Source: Juglans regia
Lineage: Eukaryota; Streptophyta; Magnoliopsida; Fagales; Juglandaceae
Direction of reading: 5' to 3'
Assembly: GCF_001411555.2 (NCBI RefSeq)
Contig: NC_049912.1
Coordinates: 26,421,722-26,485,721, forward strand
DNA length: 64,000 nt
Positions 1 to 13,000 of this stretch are shown in pieces (position 1 is the first letter of the stretch; every line of letters starts with the position of its first letter). The translations under genes were made by a program, and so were the position numbers. Below the pieces are notes generated by a model. It was not told the DNA's origin and ran no database searches. It was given only the letters and a program-made list of their open reading frames with translations.

Positions 1-123
1 TGCAATGGCCGTGCAGTCGCTTTGAAAAAAGTGAATAAATATGAGATCCACATGAAAAAAAAAATTTAATTTTTTAATAATAGATTTCACTCTTTTTCAA
101 AACGACTACACGGCATTTACGCA
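1..123. repeat. MITE-like inverted repeat, cut by window edge
   Basis: The left arm contains GTGCAGTCGCTTTGAAAAAAG. The right arm contains its near complement (CTTTTTCAAAACGACTACAC), about 80 bases later, with an AT-rich centre between. The same arms occur at 42971-43133 inside an intron, so this is a family of short non-autonomous inverted-repeat elements. The left boundary lies outside or at the edge of the window. Confidence 0.55.
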
Positions 124-161
124 TTCCACAACTGTATGTAGCATTACTAATATCTAAATAC

Positions 162-434
162 TACTCAAACACAAACACTTTTCAACTTCTCTTTCATACT
201 TTTTCATCTAATCATTACAACTTTCACAAACTTTCACATAAAACATAAAAAATAATTCAACATTTTCAAATTTCAAAACAAAAATAATATTTTAATAATA
301 TTTTAACTTTATAATATTTTTATTTAATTTTTTTTCTTTTATTTTTCAAAATCTAATAAAAATATGAACTCAAATGATTTTATTATTATTCACAGATTTT
401 TCATCTCTTCTTATTGACTATCCAAACGAAGCTT
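162..434. repeat. CTATCCAAACG-family MITE, copy A
   Basis: An AT-rich element with a characteristic core (TTACAACTTT, TAAAAAATAATT, TTTCAAAACAA, AATAATATTTTAATAATATTTT) ends in GACTATCCAAACGAAGC. Seven further copies lie at 30561, 32325, 32519, 35492, 36822, 43757 and 43964. Ends are approximate because the terminal repeats have diverged. Confidence 0.6.
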
Positions 435-2229
435 TAAAAGTCTCGGAGATCGAAGTTTAAAAGCTTGACGGAATCATGAGAGATCGGATAACCAAAAACT
501 TGCAAGGGGCAGGGCAGGGGCATCTTGACATCCCAAAAATAATTTCACGGTGAACTTTATTTTACAAGGCATCTAAACAGAGTGGTAAGGGGGATACGAA
601 AGCATCGGGTTAGTCCTACAGATATTCCAAACTGCCCTCAAGATATCCACCAAAAAGTTCAAAAAACACGTAAACTTGGCAACAAGAGTTCAAATCCAAA
701 CAGATTAATAGTGCTTACATTATATTTGAAATCAATGCTACAAGAGAGAGGGAGAAGATATACAGTAAAACTGCAAAATAAGCAGCATATACGAATTCTG
801 AAGAGCAACGGAGGCTGTTGACATCCTTTTTGAATATTTTGGTTTTTCATCCCTAGAACAAATAAGAAAAAAACTATATTGGCTTGTAAAATCCAGCTAA
901 CCTAAAGATCTCCTGCTCCACCTCTTTCAGCCAGCTTTTCTCCGCCCCCGTCTTCTTGTGTGCCGAGGGAAACTTGACTTGGAAGGGGAACGTGATTTTA
1001 CATTAGATTGAACCTTGGGTATCGCTGTCTCTGCGGGCAGGTCTTGAGGAATGGTTGTCTGCTCTTCCAGCGGTACCTGAGGCTTCTCTATGAGCCAACC
1101 TCTGACTTCACCAAAATCATCCAACTCTTCCTTGGCAGCCTGATTATGTATCAGAATTCCTTCCTTCTACAGGCATAAAGAACAAATTAGTTGCGACATA
1201 TAATAAAATGTTCAAGCAACTTTGGTGGTTCAATCAATATACAATTCACAGTCACAAATAACGGGTTCATTCGGGATCTGTAACTACCAAATGAACAGAG
1301 GTGCACCCACAGGATACCAGTGTCCCCACAGGTGCATGGATGAGTTACATTACAGGAAAACTCCAAAGACGAGAAACACCAGCAGCTAAATCACCGAAAC
1401 TGTAACAACTTGAATAGCTTTCATGTACAGCAAAAATTGAACTTGTTCTATTTCACTGAGTGGCTGATAAAATGGGACAACTTTGAATAGTTTTATGGCA
1501 CAAGATTATAACAAGTGAACTAATAACCAAAACCTCTTCTCATCCTCAGTTTGCTATCCATGGGCTACCCCAATGACAGGCAGAAAAGAAGTCTTATATG
1601 ATCATAGTTACAACAATATTCTACAAACAAAAATTAAGCAGATACCTGTAAATCATGCCACAAAATAAACACTTGCATTTTCATATAAACCCCTCACCTG
1701 AGACTGGTCAATGCTTTCAATTATATTAGAAAGAGGGTTTGCCTCCCCAAGACTGAAAACTGCACTTTCAAACATAGGTACATCTCCCATGCTACCCTCA
1801 GATATAAGCCGAGAAGTAAATGGAGATTTAGCTGGCAATCTATGTCCATTATCAGGAGGAGAGGCAGGACTTTGATCAGAACGGGTCAAGCTTCAGATGG
1901 TACAGGTAAGCTCAACTTATTTATGGAACAGAACTTTCCAGGATTTTCAATGATCACCTTGTCAATTTGGGTCTTCAGCTTGCGAACTTGAGAATGTGCC
2001 ACTTCAATCTTCCAGAGAATCTGTTCCAATGAATTATCACCATTTCCAAATTCATGAGATGACCATCCATCATTTATCCCAAACTCATTACTGCCATTAG
2101 CAATCTTATCTGCAGAAATCAGCATGAGAAAATTAGTGGTGATAAGTATTGGTGGAGAGAAAGTCTAAACAAAACGTTTTCAAAAGAACTCATGCTCACA
2201 AGGATTTTAGGTATATTTCCTCAAGGAAA

Positions 2230-2342
2230 ATGGCTAGTGCAAGTCTAGGACATTCATGCCCCACCCAAGCCTTTTGAAAAAATATGGGACCTAGTGGGTC
2301 TCACTTTTTTCCCAAAGGACGTGAGACTTGCACACCATAGGA
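2230..2342. repeat. Short inverted-repeat element in pseudogene intron
   Basis: The left end reads CTAGTGCAAGTCTAGGAC. The right end reads GACGTGAGACTTGCACACC, giving imperfect inverted termini around GTGCAAGTCT. It lies in the intron between the third and fourth exons of the unknown-protein pseudogene and has no coding potential. Confidence 0.4.
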
Positions 2343-4293
2343 TTGTATTTAGTGCTACTCAATAATAGATATGAATTTGTACAAGCTCATTCAAACAGGA
2401 CCGAGCTTATACAAACCGAGCTCCTTTAATAAATGATTCAAAATATTAAAGCTCAGTTATTTTACCTAAGTGTACTGAAAGGTAGTTGATTTTATAAAAA
2501 ACAAGCTAAATATTTTCATGGATGGTGCGGTTCATTTACAGCTATAATCAAAGATATATCTTTCATTAATTTGTTGCTCACACACACACCCGGGGACACA
2601 CAATTCTATAGTTGCAAAATGCCACATAAAAGGCCATCTCTTCTTGTCTCATTAATATTTTGACCATCAAATGGTTTCAACTAATTAGATCGACCCTACC
2701 ACATATACTAAACACAAGCAAATGCACATTTTTTTGTCAGTGACTAACGGAGCAAATGGACATTGATACAACATTCACAGCCTAACTAGTAGTCTATTAA
2801 ATCGACTTTAGTACTTCTTACCTAGATTACCACAATAACCTTCTATAGGAGCACCATCAGCAATAGACCTCTTACTTTCTGGGGAAAAAAGAGAGAGAAG
2901 TTTAACAAAGAAACATGAATTATACTTATATGAGGTAAAATATTGCAGCAAACGTCAAAATTTTAAACTTCATACCATAGTAGGAGAACAGGTTATGTTG
3001 TGATATATATGGCGTGACATCAGCCGTCTCTTCAACTCTCTTTCTTTTCTTCCTCGTCATGACCTTATTTCTAAGTTGTCTGGAAAAGGGTAGAGACTTT
3101 GCATCAAAACCTTCTAAGGTGAAGTTTTCAAATTCAAACTGCTTTCTTTGATCATATACCACAAGTTCTCTATCATACTTTAGTGCCTGGGACTGAAGCT
3201 CCTTAATTTGAAGTTCTATTCATTTACAGCGCCACATAAGAGGATGTATAAACTTCCTCCAATGAACAGTTAACTTTTTCTTCCTGTTAGAAGCACAAAT
3301 AAACCATGTGAATGTGAGAGAATTTTCAGTTAATAGAGGCAACAATATGTTCTCATGCATGGAAAGATAAATAATAAGAAAGAATAGGTATCCCATTCCC
3401 ACTAGCTTTACGTGAACAGAGAAGAAGCAAGTACATTGTATCAGTCTAATTTGGCTGAGAAGGTTTTTGTGTTACTGTGGTCTGCAAACACTATGTTGGT
3501 TTGCGGCATGTAGTAGATGACATCGCAGTGGATGTAACAGGCCAAGGGCAGGAGAAATGGGATTGAGAAGAATAGAATAAAGAGATCTCACTTTGAGGGA
3601 TTTTGAGAAGGTATCTCTTGAGATTTGACTATATTAACAGTTTAAATAACATCAGAAATCCCAGGAGATTTAAAAAAGAGAAGATTCGCATAAAATATGA
3701 AATTCATTAGTATGTACATGACCCTAAATACTCTTCACGCTAGTAATGGCAGAACGGTTCAAGGTGATGCATGAAAGTATGATGCCAGCCTATGGTTGAC
3801 TTCTTTATAATAGTAATCATCAACCACAACCTTAATGAAATTAGAAATTATGAATATTGTGCATGAACATTCTGTCTTATTTTTAAAGGTCTTTGGGCAC
3901 TAAATATTCATCATCCAAACTATATATCCCAGTTAGCTTAGTGGAATTGAGAAAGCTTGATCAACTGGGCTTGCCAGCTTAGTTAAAGTTCAGTTAGGGT
4001 GTATTTGCATGATCACAATGAACAATCCCATGAATGTAAAAAAATTGCGTTGGCATATTCAATGACAAAACTTGGTCTCATTCAATTGTAAATATGTTAA
4101 AGACATTCTAGACTGAAATTAGATCAGAAATTACAAAAATTGAGAGTTCACTAGACTCTCATTAGACACTCACTTGCCACATCGGACCTGCTTGTTGAGC
4201 CCAATTCCAACAAGTTCGCTAGATGTTTCGTGGGACCAGAAGTGAGAAAATTTTGCTATTTTGGGCTTGCTAGACGCATGTCAAGCACACATA

Positions 4294-4337
4294 TTAGAAT
4301 CCGAACATTTTTTTTATAAGTAGAATCCGAATGTTAG
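4294..4337 (-). repeat. Micro-insertion: LINE-like poly(A) tail with target duplication
   Basis: AGAATCCGAA occurs at 4296-4305 and again at 4322-4331. It flanks CATTTTTTTTATAAGT, which on the minus strand reads ACTTAT followed by a run of A. This matches the end of the LINE tails in this window (ACTTATC followed by poly(A)). It is best explained as a severely 5'-truncated retroposon insertion. Confidence 0.5.
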
Positions 4338-4914
4338 AAGCCAATTTTATAAAGTGGGTTTTTTTTTTAAACCTAAAACTTGGCAGACCAATTCGAGTTA
4401 CTTGAACTACCTCGAACCAACCCAGATTCAACCAAACAACTTGGGAAAAACCATAAAGATCCATATCCATCCAAGAAAATTACAGAGCAGAAAAAAAAAC
4501 ATTTCACTGGAGGCACCCAGTGAGGTAAGGTTCTTAATGGTATCCATTCATTCGATTAAGTTTTCCTTTCCCCTCCCCAAGAGAGAAGATAAATTCAAAA
4601 AAAAAAGAATGTAATGACTACAGTTAAATAACATCATTCTCTTCTAAGAAAGCAAGGAAATTTGCAAGAATCTCATCAGATTAGTTTATGATACCCAATT
4701 ACAAAGAGTTTTGCTATAAATCTAAGACCAGCCAGAAAGACTCTGGCTCAAGTCCTGAAGTTGAAGATATCAAAGCGAACAAGCCCAGACAGGATAAAAT
4801 GATATGGGTAGGCATGGAAGAAAACCACCATTTCACAAACCTTTTAGTTTTAGCACAAAAGTATCACTTTCCTTAAAAACTTGAAAGTATTACTCAACAA
4901 CCGACATGAAAAGG

Positions 4915-5205
4915 GTTAATTACAATTCTCACCCCTAAACTACCACATCTTTCGCTTTGCACCCTACAGTATAAAAAGTTTCATTTTGCACCCAAACTAT
5001 ATATTTTTTTCCATTTGCACCATGAATACGATTTGGCCATTAAGATGAACGAAAAAATTGGTCACATGGCACAATCTTAACAGTTAGGTTTGAATGGAGG
5101 GGGCAAAGGGAAATATATTGGTAGCCTAGGGTGCTAATTGAAACTTTTCCAGCTCATAATGCACAATGAGAAAAGGGTGGTAATCTGTGGGTGAAAAGTG
5201 TGATT
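4915..5205. repeat. Non-autonomous inverted-repeat element
   Basis: The left end (GGTTAATTACAATTCTCACC) and the complement of the right end (AATCACACTTTTCACCCACA) are related, both leading into a CACCC-rich segment. No protein is encoded. Boundaries are approximate and the terminal repeats are clearly diverged. Confidence 0.4.
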
Positions 5206-6439
5206 TCACCTCCAAAAATAAATAAAGTGGAAAAGGAAAAAACATCTCTCTAACTTTATATGGATACCATGATTTAAGCTCATGGACTCTATAACTGCTA
5301 CTCAATAGATAAGAAATAAGCAATACATACAATAAATAATTCAGACCAGCAAGTACCTTATTTGAAAGGCATCAAAGTATCCATCATATAGTGATGCATT
5401 ACTTGCACACACGTGTGACTCAATTTCGTCATCAGTCAACATCAAGCCACTCTCTGTCCTGGATTCTCTACCACCAAAAGAACTTGAATGCTCAGTCACA
5501 TCTTCGCATTCACCTTTAACCGGTATAGCATCAATTGTATCAATAATGTCAGTTATATTAAGCTCCATATTCTCAATTCCATCATGTTCACCAGCTCGCT
5601 CGACTAATAATTCTTCCACGCCAAAGGTGTTGTCCTCACAATTACTTGCACATTGCAGAAGTTTTTCTTCTGAGCCTTCAGGGGCGATTACGTTGTCCTT
5701 ACTAACTGAAAATTATAGCAGCTTTCGACTTTCCTTGGAGCTCTAAATCAGGGCCCATACTGCAACATGATACAAACTCAGTTCATTATTTTTGGCAGTC
5801 AAGATCTTACAATATACCAGCAGCACAATAAAAAACAATTATGTCAAAACTGAATTTACATGAATTCCAAATTAACTCAAAATGACCTATTAAAATGCTG
5901 AAAATTGTTGATAGCCCCACATATAATTCAAATGCTGAAAGTTGCAAGCTTTGTGACAACCTATCTTTATCAAACCAAATTCGGATTTCTTATGTTTCTT
6001 AATTTGGAATTTTTTTTTCCTCCCATTTAAATAGGCCTGGATCCCATTATTCTTGCTTAGGCATATCCTTGTTCTGTCGCGGGAGTAAAGCCAATGTTGT
6101 ATCCCAACAAGCCCCATTCTGAGTTGTTATACATTTATTAATGATACATTTATATTGATTGATTGTAGGGTAGGTCATAGAATAGGCAAGTGTATCGTTG
6201 CACACAAAGAAAAGAGAAAGGAGCCAGGCAATATTGTCATCACTACAACTCTAATCCATACATGATAAAGTCCATCTGACTGACCAAGAGCCAGCAAAAA
6301 AATTAACAACCAACAAAAAAGCCAGTACAAAGATTGACAGATTCACAACCAGCAAAAAAATTACCACCCAATCACAGATTCAAGTAGCCAAAAAAAAAAA
6401 AAAATAATCGGTACACAGATTCAAGTGGCAAAGAAATTA

Positions 6440-7115
6440 CCGAAGCCTTAAATCACAACCACCATATCAAAGATTCAGCAAAAAACCAAACATGGCGAGG
6501 GGCAGTGGAGGGACTTACTGTGGAGAATAAATTTCCAAAAATCTGGAAGCAAACTTGGGCGCGCAACACTGCAAGAAAACCCCAAGTCTGGAAGCAAAAT
6601 AATGATATTCGTCTAGAAACGAAAATGGATTTCTTCACGGGTTAATTTACAGAGGCCCAAATCTGGAAGCAGATCGGCAGATGCGGAGCTTACGTGGTGA
6701 ATGTCGCAGCAGATCGGAAGATTAGCTGTTCCCGTCCTTAGATGTTCACCAACTCAGGTAATGAGGAGAGAGAGGAGGCTAGTTCGGAGGAAGGGAGAGA
6801 ATGAGGAGAGAAAAGAGGAACTTAGGATTAGAAGAGAAAAGTAGGGTTAGAGAGAGAATCCGACGATGAGGTGGGTGGAGGCCGACCAAGGGCTGGGTGG
6901 TGGCCGAGGACAACGGGCAGGGGCAGTGACGGCGACGGCAGAAGAGGAGGAATTTTGAGAGCCAGAGGGAATGACATGAGGTAGACGGTGTAACCACGTA
7001 AAACGGCGCCGTCTTACTCTCTAAAAACGGCGCCGTCTGACCCACTAAAACGACGCCGTTTTTCTGAGTTGTGCCTCTTTGTTGTGAGGATTTTGATCAA
7101 ACGACGCCGTTTTAA
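6440..7115. promoter_or_regulatory. Probable 5' region of the disrupted gene, with a cluster of CGCCGTTTT palindromes
   Basis: This stretch is more GC-rich than its surroundings and lies upstream of the minus-strand pseudogene. Four near-palindromic motifs of the form AAACGRCGCCGT(TTT) occur at about 7000-7012, 7024-7036, 7047-7062 and 7099-7113. Their spacing suggests a repeated or regulatory element, but no factor can be named from the sequence. Placement as 5' UTR or promoter is inference from position. Confidence 0.3.
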
Positions 7116-7267
7116 ACCTTTTGGGCTGCTGCCAGGATTTTGGGCATTTTTTTCTAAACCCTAAACCAATTTTCATTTTTGTTTCAAGCATAAGTTCTTT
7201 TATTTATAGATTTTATAATTTTTTTTCACCACTCTATTTAATTTTTAATATTGATTATTAATTATTA

Positions 7268-7665
7268 TTATTTAACTTGTGTCTAATTACATGTTATTAT
7301 ATTATAATATTACATGTTATTAACTCATTATAATATTCTATACTGATGTCTAACTTATTCCTATTATAGACTTATACTATAGGGTATAATGTTTAATTAT
7401 ATGTTGTTATACTATAATATTACATGTTATTATACTAGTATGTAACTTATTTATAATCTAACTCTATGCTAGACATATTTATAGCATCTAATTACATGTT
7501 ATTATACTATGGTATTACATGTTATTACAATATATTATTGTCTAACTTATTTATATACTAGATTTATTTCTAATGTCTAATTAGATATTATTATACATTA
7601 GTATTACACTTTATTATACTATAGTTAAACTATATTCTAACTTATTTATAACTTAATTATATACG
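7268..7665. repeat. Degenerate tandem repeat, about 100-bp unit, four copies
   Basis: Units starting near 7270, 7389, 7486 and 7578 each run through TCTAATTACATGTTATTATACTATA-like sequence, then ATTACATGTTATTA, then CTAACTTATTTATA. The copies differ by substitutions and small indels, as in an old AT-rich minisatellite. No gene is seen here. Confidence 0.6.
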
Positions 7666-9603
7666 AATAATGTTTGACCGACAGCCAGTTCATACGGAGA
7701 AAATGTCAGCTGTTGGAAGGGTAGTTGGAGTTGGCGCTTTGTTTCCAGATTCTCGAGCTAACGATCTCTCTCTTTCTCTGCGCATAGTTCTAACTTCTAA
7801 CACATGAACCCGGAAATCCTATATCCCCAAAACTCGGGAACCAAAACCTCAAAAAACTTCGGACAAGATCCTGATGCTGGTGTAACTAAAAACCAGACAC
7901 CCTCTTAACACCAATGGCTTGATCTCTACCACTACCAGCCATCCTTTTAGCCTAATCTGGGTATCAAGAAAAGAATTTACTTTGGGTTCTGATTCCTTTT
8001 AGCCTTATCTGGGTATCAAGAAACAGAAATCCGTATATAAGAAACTTATTTGACTTACTTTGTTGATTGATTGCTTATTGGTCAGAAAACAAAGCACAAC
8101 AAAGACCTCGAGACTCTATTCTACCAAATTTATTTTCCTTCTTGGTGTAGCAAGTGACTGGAAAAGCAGTACGATTGTATGAAAAATAAAATTCTTTCAT
8201 AGATAAGATAACCATTTCATCACACCAAGCTCGGTCTCTGTTCTCAAACATGACAGAAATTGCTCTTGGACTCACTCAAGTTAATTAATGGGTCCTAAAT
8301 TAAAGCCAGATTTTGTGATATTATTGTTTTTGCTGTTTGCACAAACAATGGGTTTGTTGCACTCAACCAGAAATTAAGCTTTTGAGCAACACTACACACT
8401 AACACATTGAGCGGAACTCTATGCCAAGTCTGCAGTTAGTCACTTCTCCCTTTCAGCTCAAAACAAGTTGACCGGCCACTAGAGAAGCTAAAGGCGATAT
8501 CCATCTAGATATCAGAAAGGATATGTGGATACCAAAAAGTTTAGAATCCTTGAAAACCTTTTCTGCTATACTGACATTTTATATTCATTTTGGGGCAGGC
8601 ATTGGGGGTCACAAAATTCAGACCTTTTGAGCAATTAGTCTGGCTCTCAAGGATATTGCATGTATGGTAACCCCTGGGAGGGGAAGCCTAGGCGGGCTTC
8701 ACTCGTTGCAACATATTCGGATTGAGCCATTAGTACTAACCCCTGGGAGGGGCAGCCTGTCACCGCAACCCCACTAAAGTGCCAGCATGCAAAGGTCCCA
8801 AAAACTGTAGTTCACTAGTTTTGTTAAGGCAAACCGTTTCGAAGTTATAACATCGGACAAGAGAGGAAAGAAGGATAGCCTAGCCTTTGCCAACTAGCTA
8901 GGCTACCACCTTGGTGGTGTATGGTATTATTTTTTAGTATATTATGTTTATGATTTATTCTCTGTTTGATAATAGATAAAAACTTTGAGCCCAATGTCTA
9001 GGCCATACATCTATGTCGACTTCTTTTTCCTTATCTGCAAATGGCACATAAGACTATATTCAGGGGACTGATCCCTCCAGGTGTAGACAGCTGCCTAGCT
9101 ACCTCTCTGGGCATAAGATGATCTATATTATGTACCATGCACCATCTACTTCTACTTCCTAACCCTGAATATTCCAGTTTCGAATACCACCACCAATCTT
9201 CTATATATCAAAAGTCGACATAGTACTCTTCAATTTGCAATAGAAAAAAAATTGGAACCCACCAATAAAATAAGCTCTATTACGACTTATAGAACCACAT
9301 CACTCCCTTTCATTGCCGCAATAGCATGTGATTAACAACAATAACAAATCCAACAAGCATTTAATGGTTAAGCAACAAATTGATGAAACTCAGTAGCATG
9401 TAGTAGATAGCCAAACTCATCATGTGGAAAATGTGGACCTGTCCTGCCTGGAGTACCCAGGGGGAGGAGGAATACAGGAGGAAACAAGTGGATTCGAACC
9501 TATATTTTTCCCCTGAATGCTATAAGCTTGCGATGAGCTTAGTTGAGACGTAGTTTTCGTTTCTTTTATATATTTTTCCCTTTTTATTTTACAAAACGAA
9601 GTC

Positions 9604-9636
<33 letters not shown>

Positions 9637-10072
9637 ATAGCTCTTTCCCACAGTTTTCTCAGCATGCAACCAAAGGGACTGATCATGATCATGATAATGA
9701 TATCAAAAGTTGTACAGAATACATAATAAAATCAAACATTTTTATTTTTCTCATCTTAAGTCACACGCCATTTAATGTGATGTATTTTAAGTGACTTTAC
9801 AAATCATTAATCACTTAAATAAAAAAAGTCACTTAAAATATAACACATCAACTTATATGGTATGATTGAAGATAAGAAAATTTCAGATGAAGAACGATAC
9901 TTAGGAACATTACAAAAGGCTAGCTAGCTAGGATGGATGCATTTCCTACATATATAGTACTACGGCTGCTTGCAAAGTACTAAAAAATACTAGATACATT
10001 AATTCCACCATTACCAGCCAACACTTGTCTCATCGGCCTCCTAGCTACCTGAACTACTTCCAAGCTGCTTCC
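7666..10072. other. Intergenic, no gene seen
   Basis: No reading frame here resembles a protein. The stretch holds a two-copy direct repeat of TAACCCCTGGGAGGGG (8667 and 8738, followed by AAGCC and CAGCC respectively), a TA microsatellite at 9604-9630, and the 3' flank of the HOTHEAD-like gene. The remainder is unassigned. Confidence 0.6.
9604..9630. repeat. (TA)n microsatellite
   Basis: About 13 uninterrupted TA units, in the 3' intergenic flank of the HOTHEAD-like gene. Confidence 0.9.
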
Positions 10073-13000
10073 TCATATGCCAGCTTCTCTTCCTAACCTG
10101 TCCCTTAAAATCTTCATTCCCATGTACCTGAATATCACCAAAAAAGCACGTTGAGAAAATTAAAATATATATATATATATAGCAGAAGACATTAGTACTA
10201 TAAATACGTTGTGTTCTTTCTTGTAATTAATCTTACCTGCCCATCATCATGACAGTGGCTTGAGGATTTGTGCCTGGTGATTCGTTAAAGATTGAGCCAT
10301 CAACAACGCGGAGCCCGTGAATGCCAAGGACATTGTACTCAGGGCTAACCACCTTACCCACGCGGCACCCACCATGGTAATGCCAAATTGTGATAACAGT
10401 ATCCTTGCAGAACTGTTCTATGGACTTGGTGTCATTGGCATGTCTAGGGACGAGGTTAACATTAGCCCTGGCACTCATACCGAGTATCTTCTCCAGAGTT
10501 TCCTTGTTGCATTTTGTGTAGTTTGTGACGTGTTGAGACTGCACAATCCTCGTGGCCAGCCGAATCCCAGCAACGCAGCGTTGAAGATCGTAAGGATGCT
10601 TGAAGTAGTTGAAGGTGACAAAGGGGTTATCATCCACATTAGTGTTGTTCAATCTTAGCTTGCCTGTTGAAATGGGGTTTGCAATTTTTTCTAGAATGAA
10701 GCCTCCCCTGAATGCTTCATGGGGTAAATTTTTCTTGCTTTTGATGTAAGCTCGAATGGCCTCTGGTGTTCTTTGCTTTGGGGGAATCGTGGAGAGTTGT
10801 CCAATCTGGTCATGCAGTTCAGGAGGAGTATTAGATCAAGTTCCTAGACAATATTATAGCTCAAGTAGTACTTGATCAACAGCCCCATTGTTTTTGTTTT
10901 CCGTACTTAATGCTTTAGTTGTTTATGCGTTGCATTTTCATCATCCCATGATGTCATATTAGATAATTGGAGTCTAATGTCATATAATGCATGAATCAAT
11001 CATTTATTAGTGTCACATCATAAGATGATGAGAAAAATGATGATAAATATATTTGTTGATAAAAATATAACTAGCAAGTTATTATGCCTTGTTGTTCGAA
11101 TACATTAGATTATAAAATATTTTTATTATAAACTATATCTAATGTGTATAGACGTAGCAAGTCACCTCAGCTTGTGATTTTTATTCTTTTGTGAACCAAA
11201 CATTTTTCTATGTTTCTTACCTCGGCAGACATGATGCCATGGTGGCAGTGAATGCTGTCGTTGGACTGTCCAAATCCACTGCTAGTTTCAATGTACACAC
11301 CCTTCTTTGTAATCCCTACAGTTTGGATGAGAGACTGCTCAACTGGCCTATTAGTGGGAACGAAAATAGCGTTCATGGGATTGTCCGCCATGCCCTTCCC
11401 TACAAACTTGTTATCAAGCACTACAGGAATGTTCAACTTTTCAAGCTCAGCTTTTGGTCCAATACCACTCAGCAATAGCATTTGAGGGGTCCCGATTGCT
11501 CCGCAAGATAATATGATTTCACTCCCTGGCCTATTAACAAGAAGTGCCTGATGCTGGTCACCCTTCTCGTCTTTGAAAATGACCCCCACAGCCTTGGGTT
11601 GCTTTCCTGCATGTATCAGACATTACCGGTCTCATGAAATTAACTCTTAGCACAACTTGAACATATAGTAACATGAAATGCTTTAACGTACGTGTTTTTT
11701 GAAAAACAATATTCTGGACAGTCGCATGGACCAAGACAGTGAGCTTCTGAGGGTTGGCGGAAGCAAGGAGTTCGGCAGCGGTATGGCGGCGGCCAAACCT
11801 GTCGAAAATGGTGCCGCCAATCTTGGTTCCATATATGTGATCGTATGTGAATCCATTAAAAGGAGACACCCCAACGTCGAGAAGGCTGTCCCTTACTGCT
11901 CTCTGCCATGGCGCAAGCTTAGGGCGATGGACAATTTGCTTCTCGACCCAAGGGTATGACTCCTCAACTAGCTTCGCATCCCAGCCCATTTTCTCTATAA
12001 AACTGCGTATATAACACTACAATTGCTTAATCGAGCTGTATGTAATGTATGACCAAAAATGCATTATGTCTTCAAACGCCTTTTTTTTATCACATCAAGA
12101 TGGCTAGATAAGCAGAAAGTTTCAGATGCCCAGTAATTTTTCAATTAAAAAACGTTATGCGCAGTCCGTTTTACGTATTTTTTTCTGTGTACTTCGTTAA
12201 TGTAATTGATTGTATCACTTTTTTTTAATATAAAATAATTATTTTAATTAATCACACATTAATAAAGTGTACACCCAAAAATGACTAGAGGTAACAGAAC
12301 TTTTTTCAATTTTACTCGTTATAAAATTTAAATTACATCAATCTTTGAATAGGATTCTATGGTTTGGGCCCATGTCACTTTTGAAGCACATGGCAAACGG
12401 CCCAATTCTGTCATTGTCAAACTTATGAACTTCATATAACTCAACCTTAATCTTTGGGCTCTGGTTCCCGGAATGTGAACGGACTTTACAAACCCCTTTT
12501 TGGGCTAAGCTTTTACACCGGGCTCGGCCTACCTCTTTAACACAAGGTCCGAGAACCCTCAACCCGGCCCAACACTAATATCGGAATTGAACTCTCTTAT
12601 GCCTAGGTGTCAAAAAATTTAAAAGAATATTGCTACAGTTATAAAAAGATTATATAAAAATAATCTTATAAATTGACATAATTTTATATAGTCTATTAGA
12701 TCTATTTTATAATAAAATTAATTTTATTATTTAATAAATCACATCAATTTATGAAATTATTTTTGTGTACTTCATTTGTAATTAGAATATTTTTTAATTT
12801 AAAATACCGTAGAAAATAAGTTTCATTAGCGGTTGAAATGGGTAGGTGCATAGAAAAAAGATAAAATAGGTAAGTGGATTGGTAGCAAAAAAAAAATTAA
12901 AAGTAGAGTTGAGTTGTAATATCCCAGGGACCACGTATCCAATAGGTCATGTTAAAAATTTATGACTGCCTTAAATGTTCAGTGTCCTCCTAGATCTAAA

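Larger units (their letters stand above)
897..5705 (-). pseudogene. Conserved plant protein of unknown function, disrupted by two stops and a frameshift
   Basis: Five minus-strand exons join in phase through good splice sites: 5357-5705, 2976-3283, 2822-2878, 1698-2109 and 897-1166. The product contains a WRKFIHPLMWRCK block, a Lys/Arg-rich MTRKKRKRVEE stretch (likely nuclear localisation), a predicted helical segment (LWKIEVAHSQVRKLKTQIDK) and a basic RRRGRRKAG tail. I recognise it as a plant-only family resembling Arabidopsis At4g37440-type unknown proteins; that name is from memory and uncertain. Three lesions break it. TGA at 3220-3222 falls where a Trp codon would continue the exon. One T is missing at 1888-1889 (GCTTG where GCTTTG restores the frame). 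TGA at 927-929 precedes a KRWSRRSLG tail and the expected stop at 897-899. The first coding exon begins in phase 2, so an upstream exon or 5' UTR exon probably exists; an internal ATG at about 5574 is another possible start. Confidence 0.7.

Noticed and set aside
8667..8760. Two TAACCCCTGGGAGGGG repeats as a possible target duplication
   Set aside because: The 49-55 bp between them has no tail or terminal repeat; it is probably a simple duplication.
10317..10658. A 113-codon plus-strand frame
   Set aside because: It is a shadow of exon 5 of the HOTHEAD-like gene, whose minus-strand frame is conserved and spliced.
12338..12562. A 74-codon minus-strand frame in the HOTHEAD-like intron 2
   Set aside because: It looks vaguely retroposon-like but matches nothing I recognise; too short to call.
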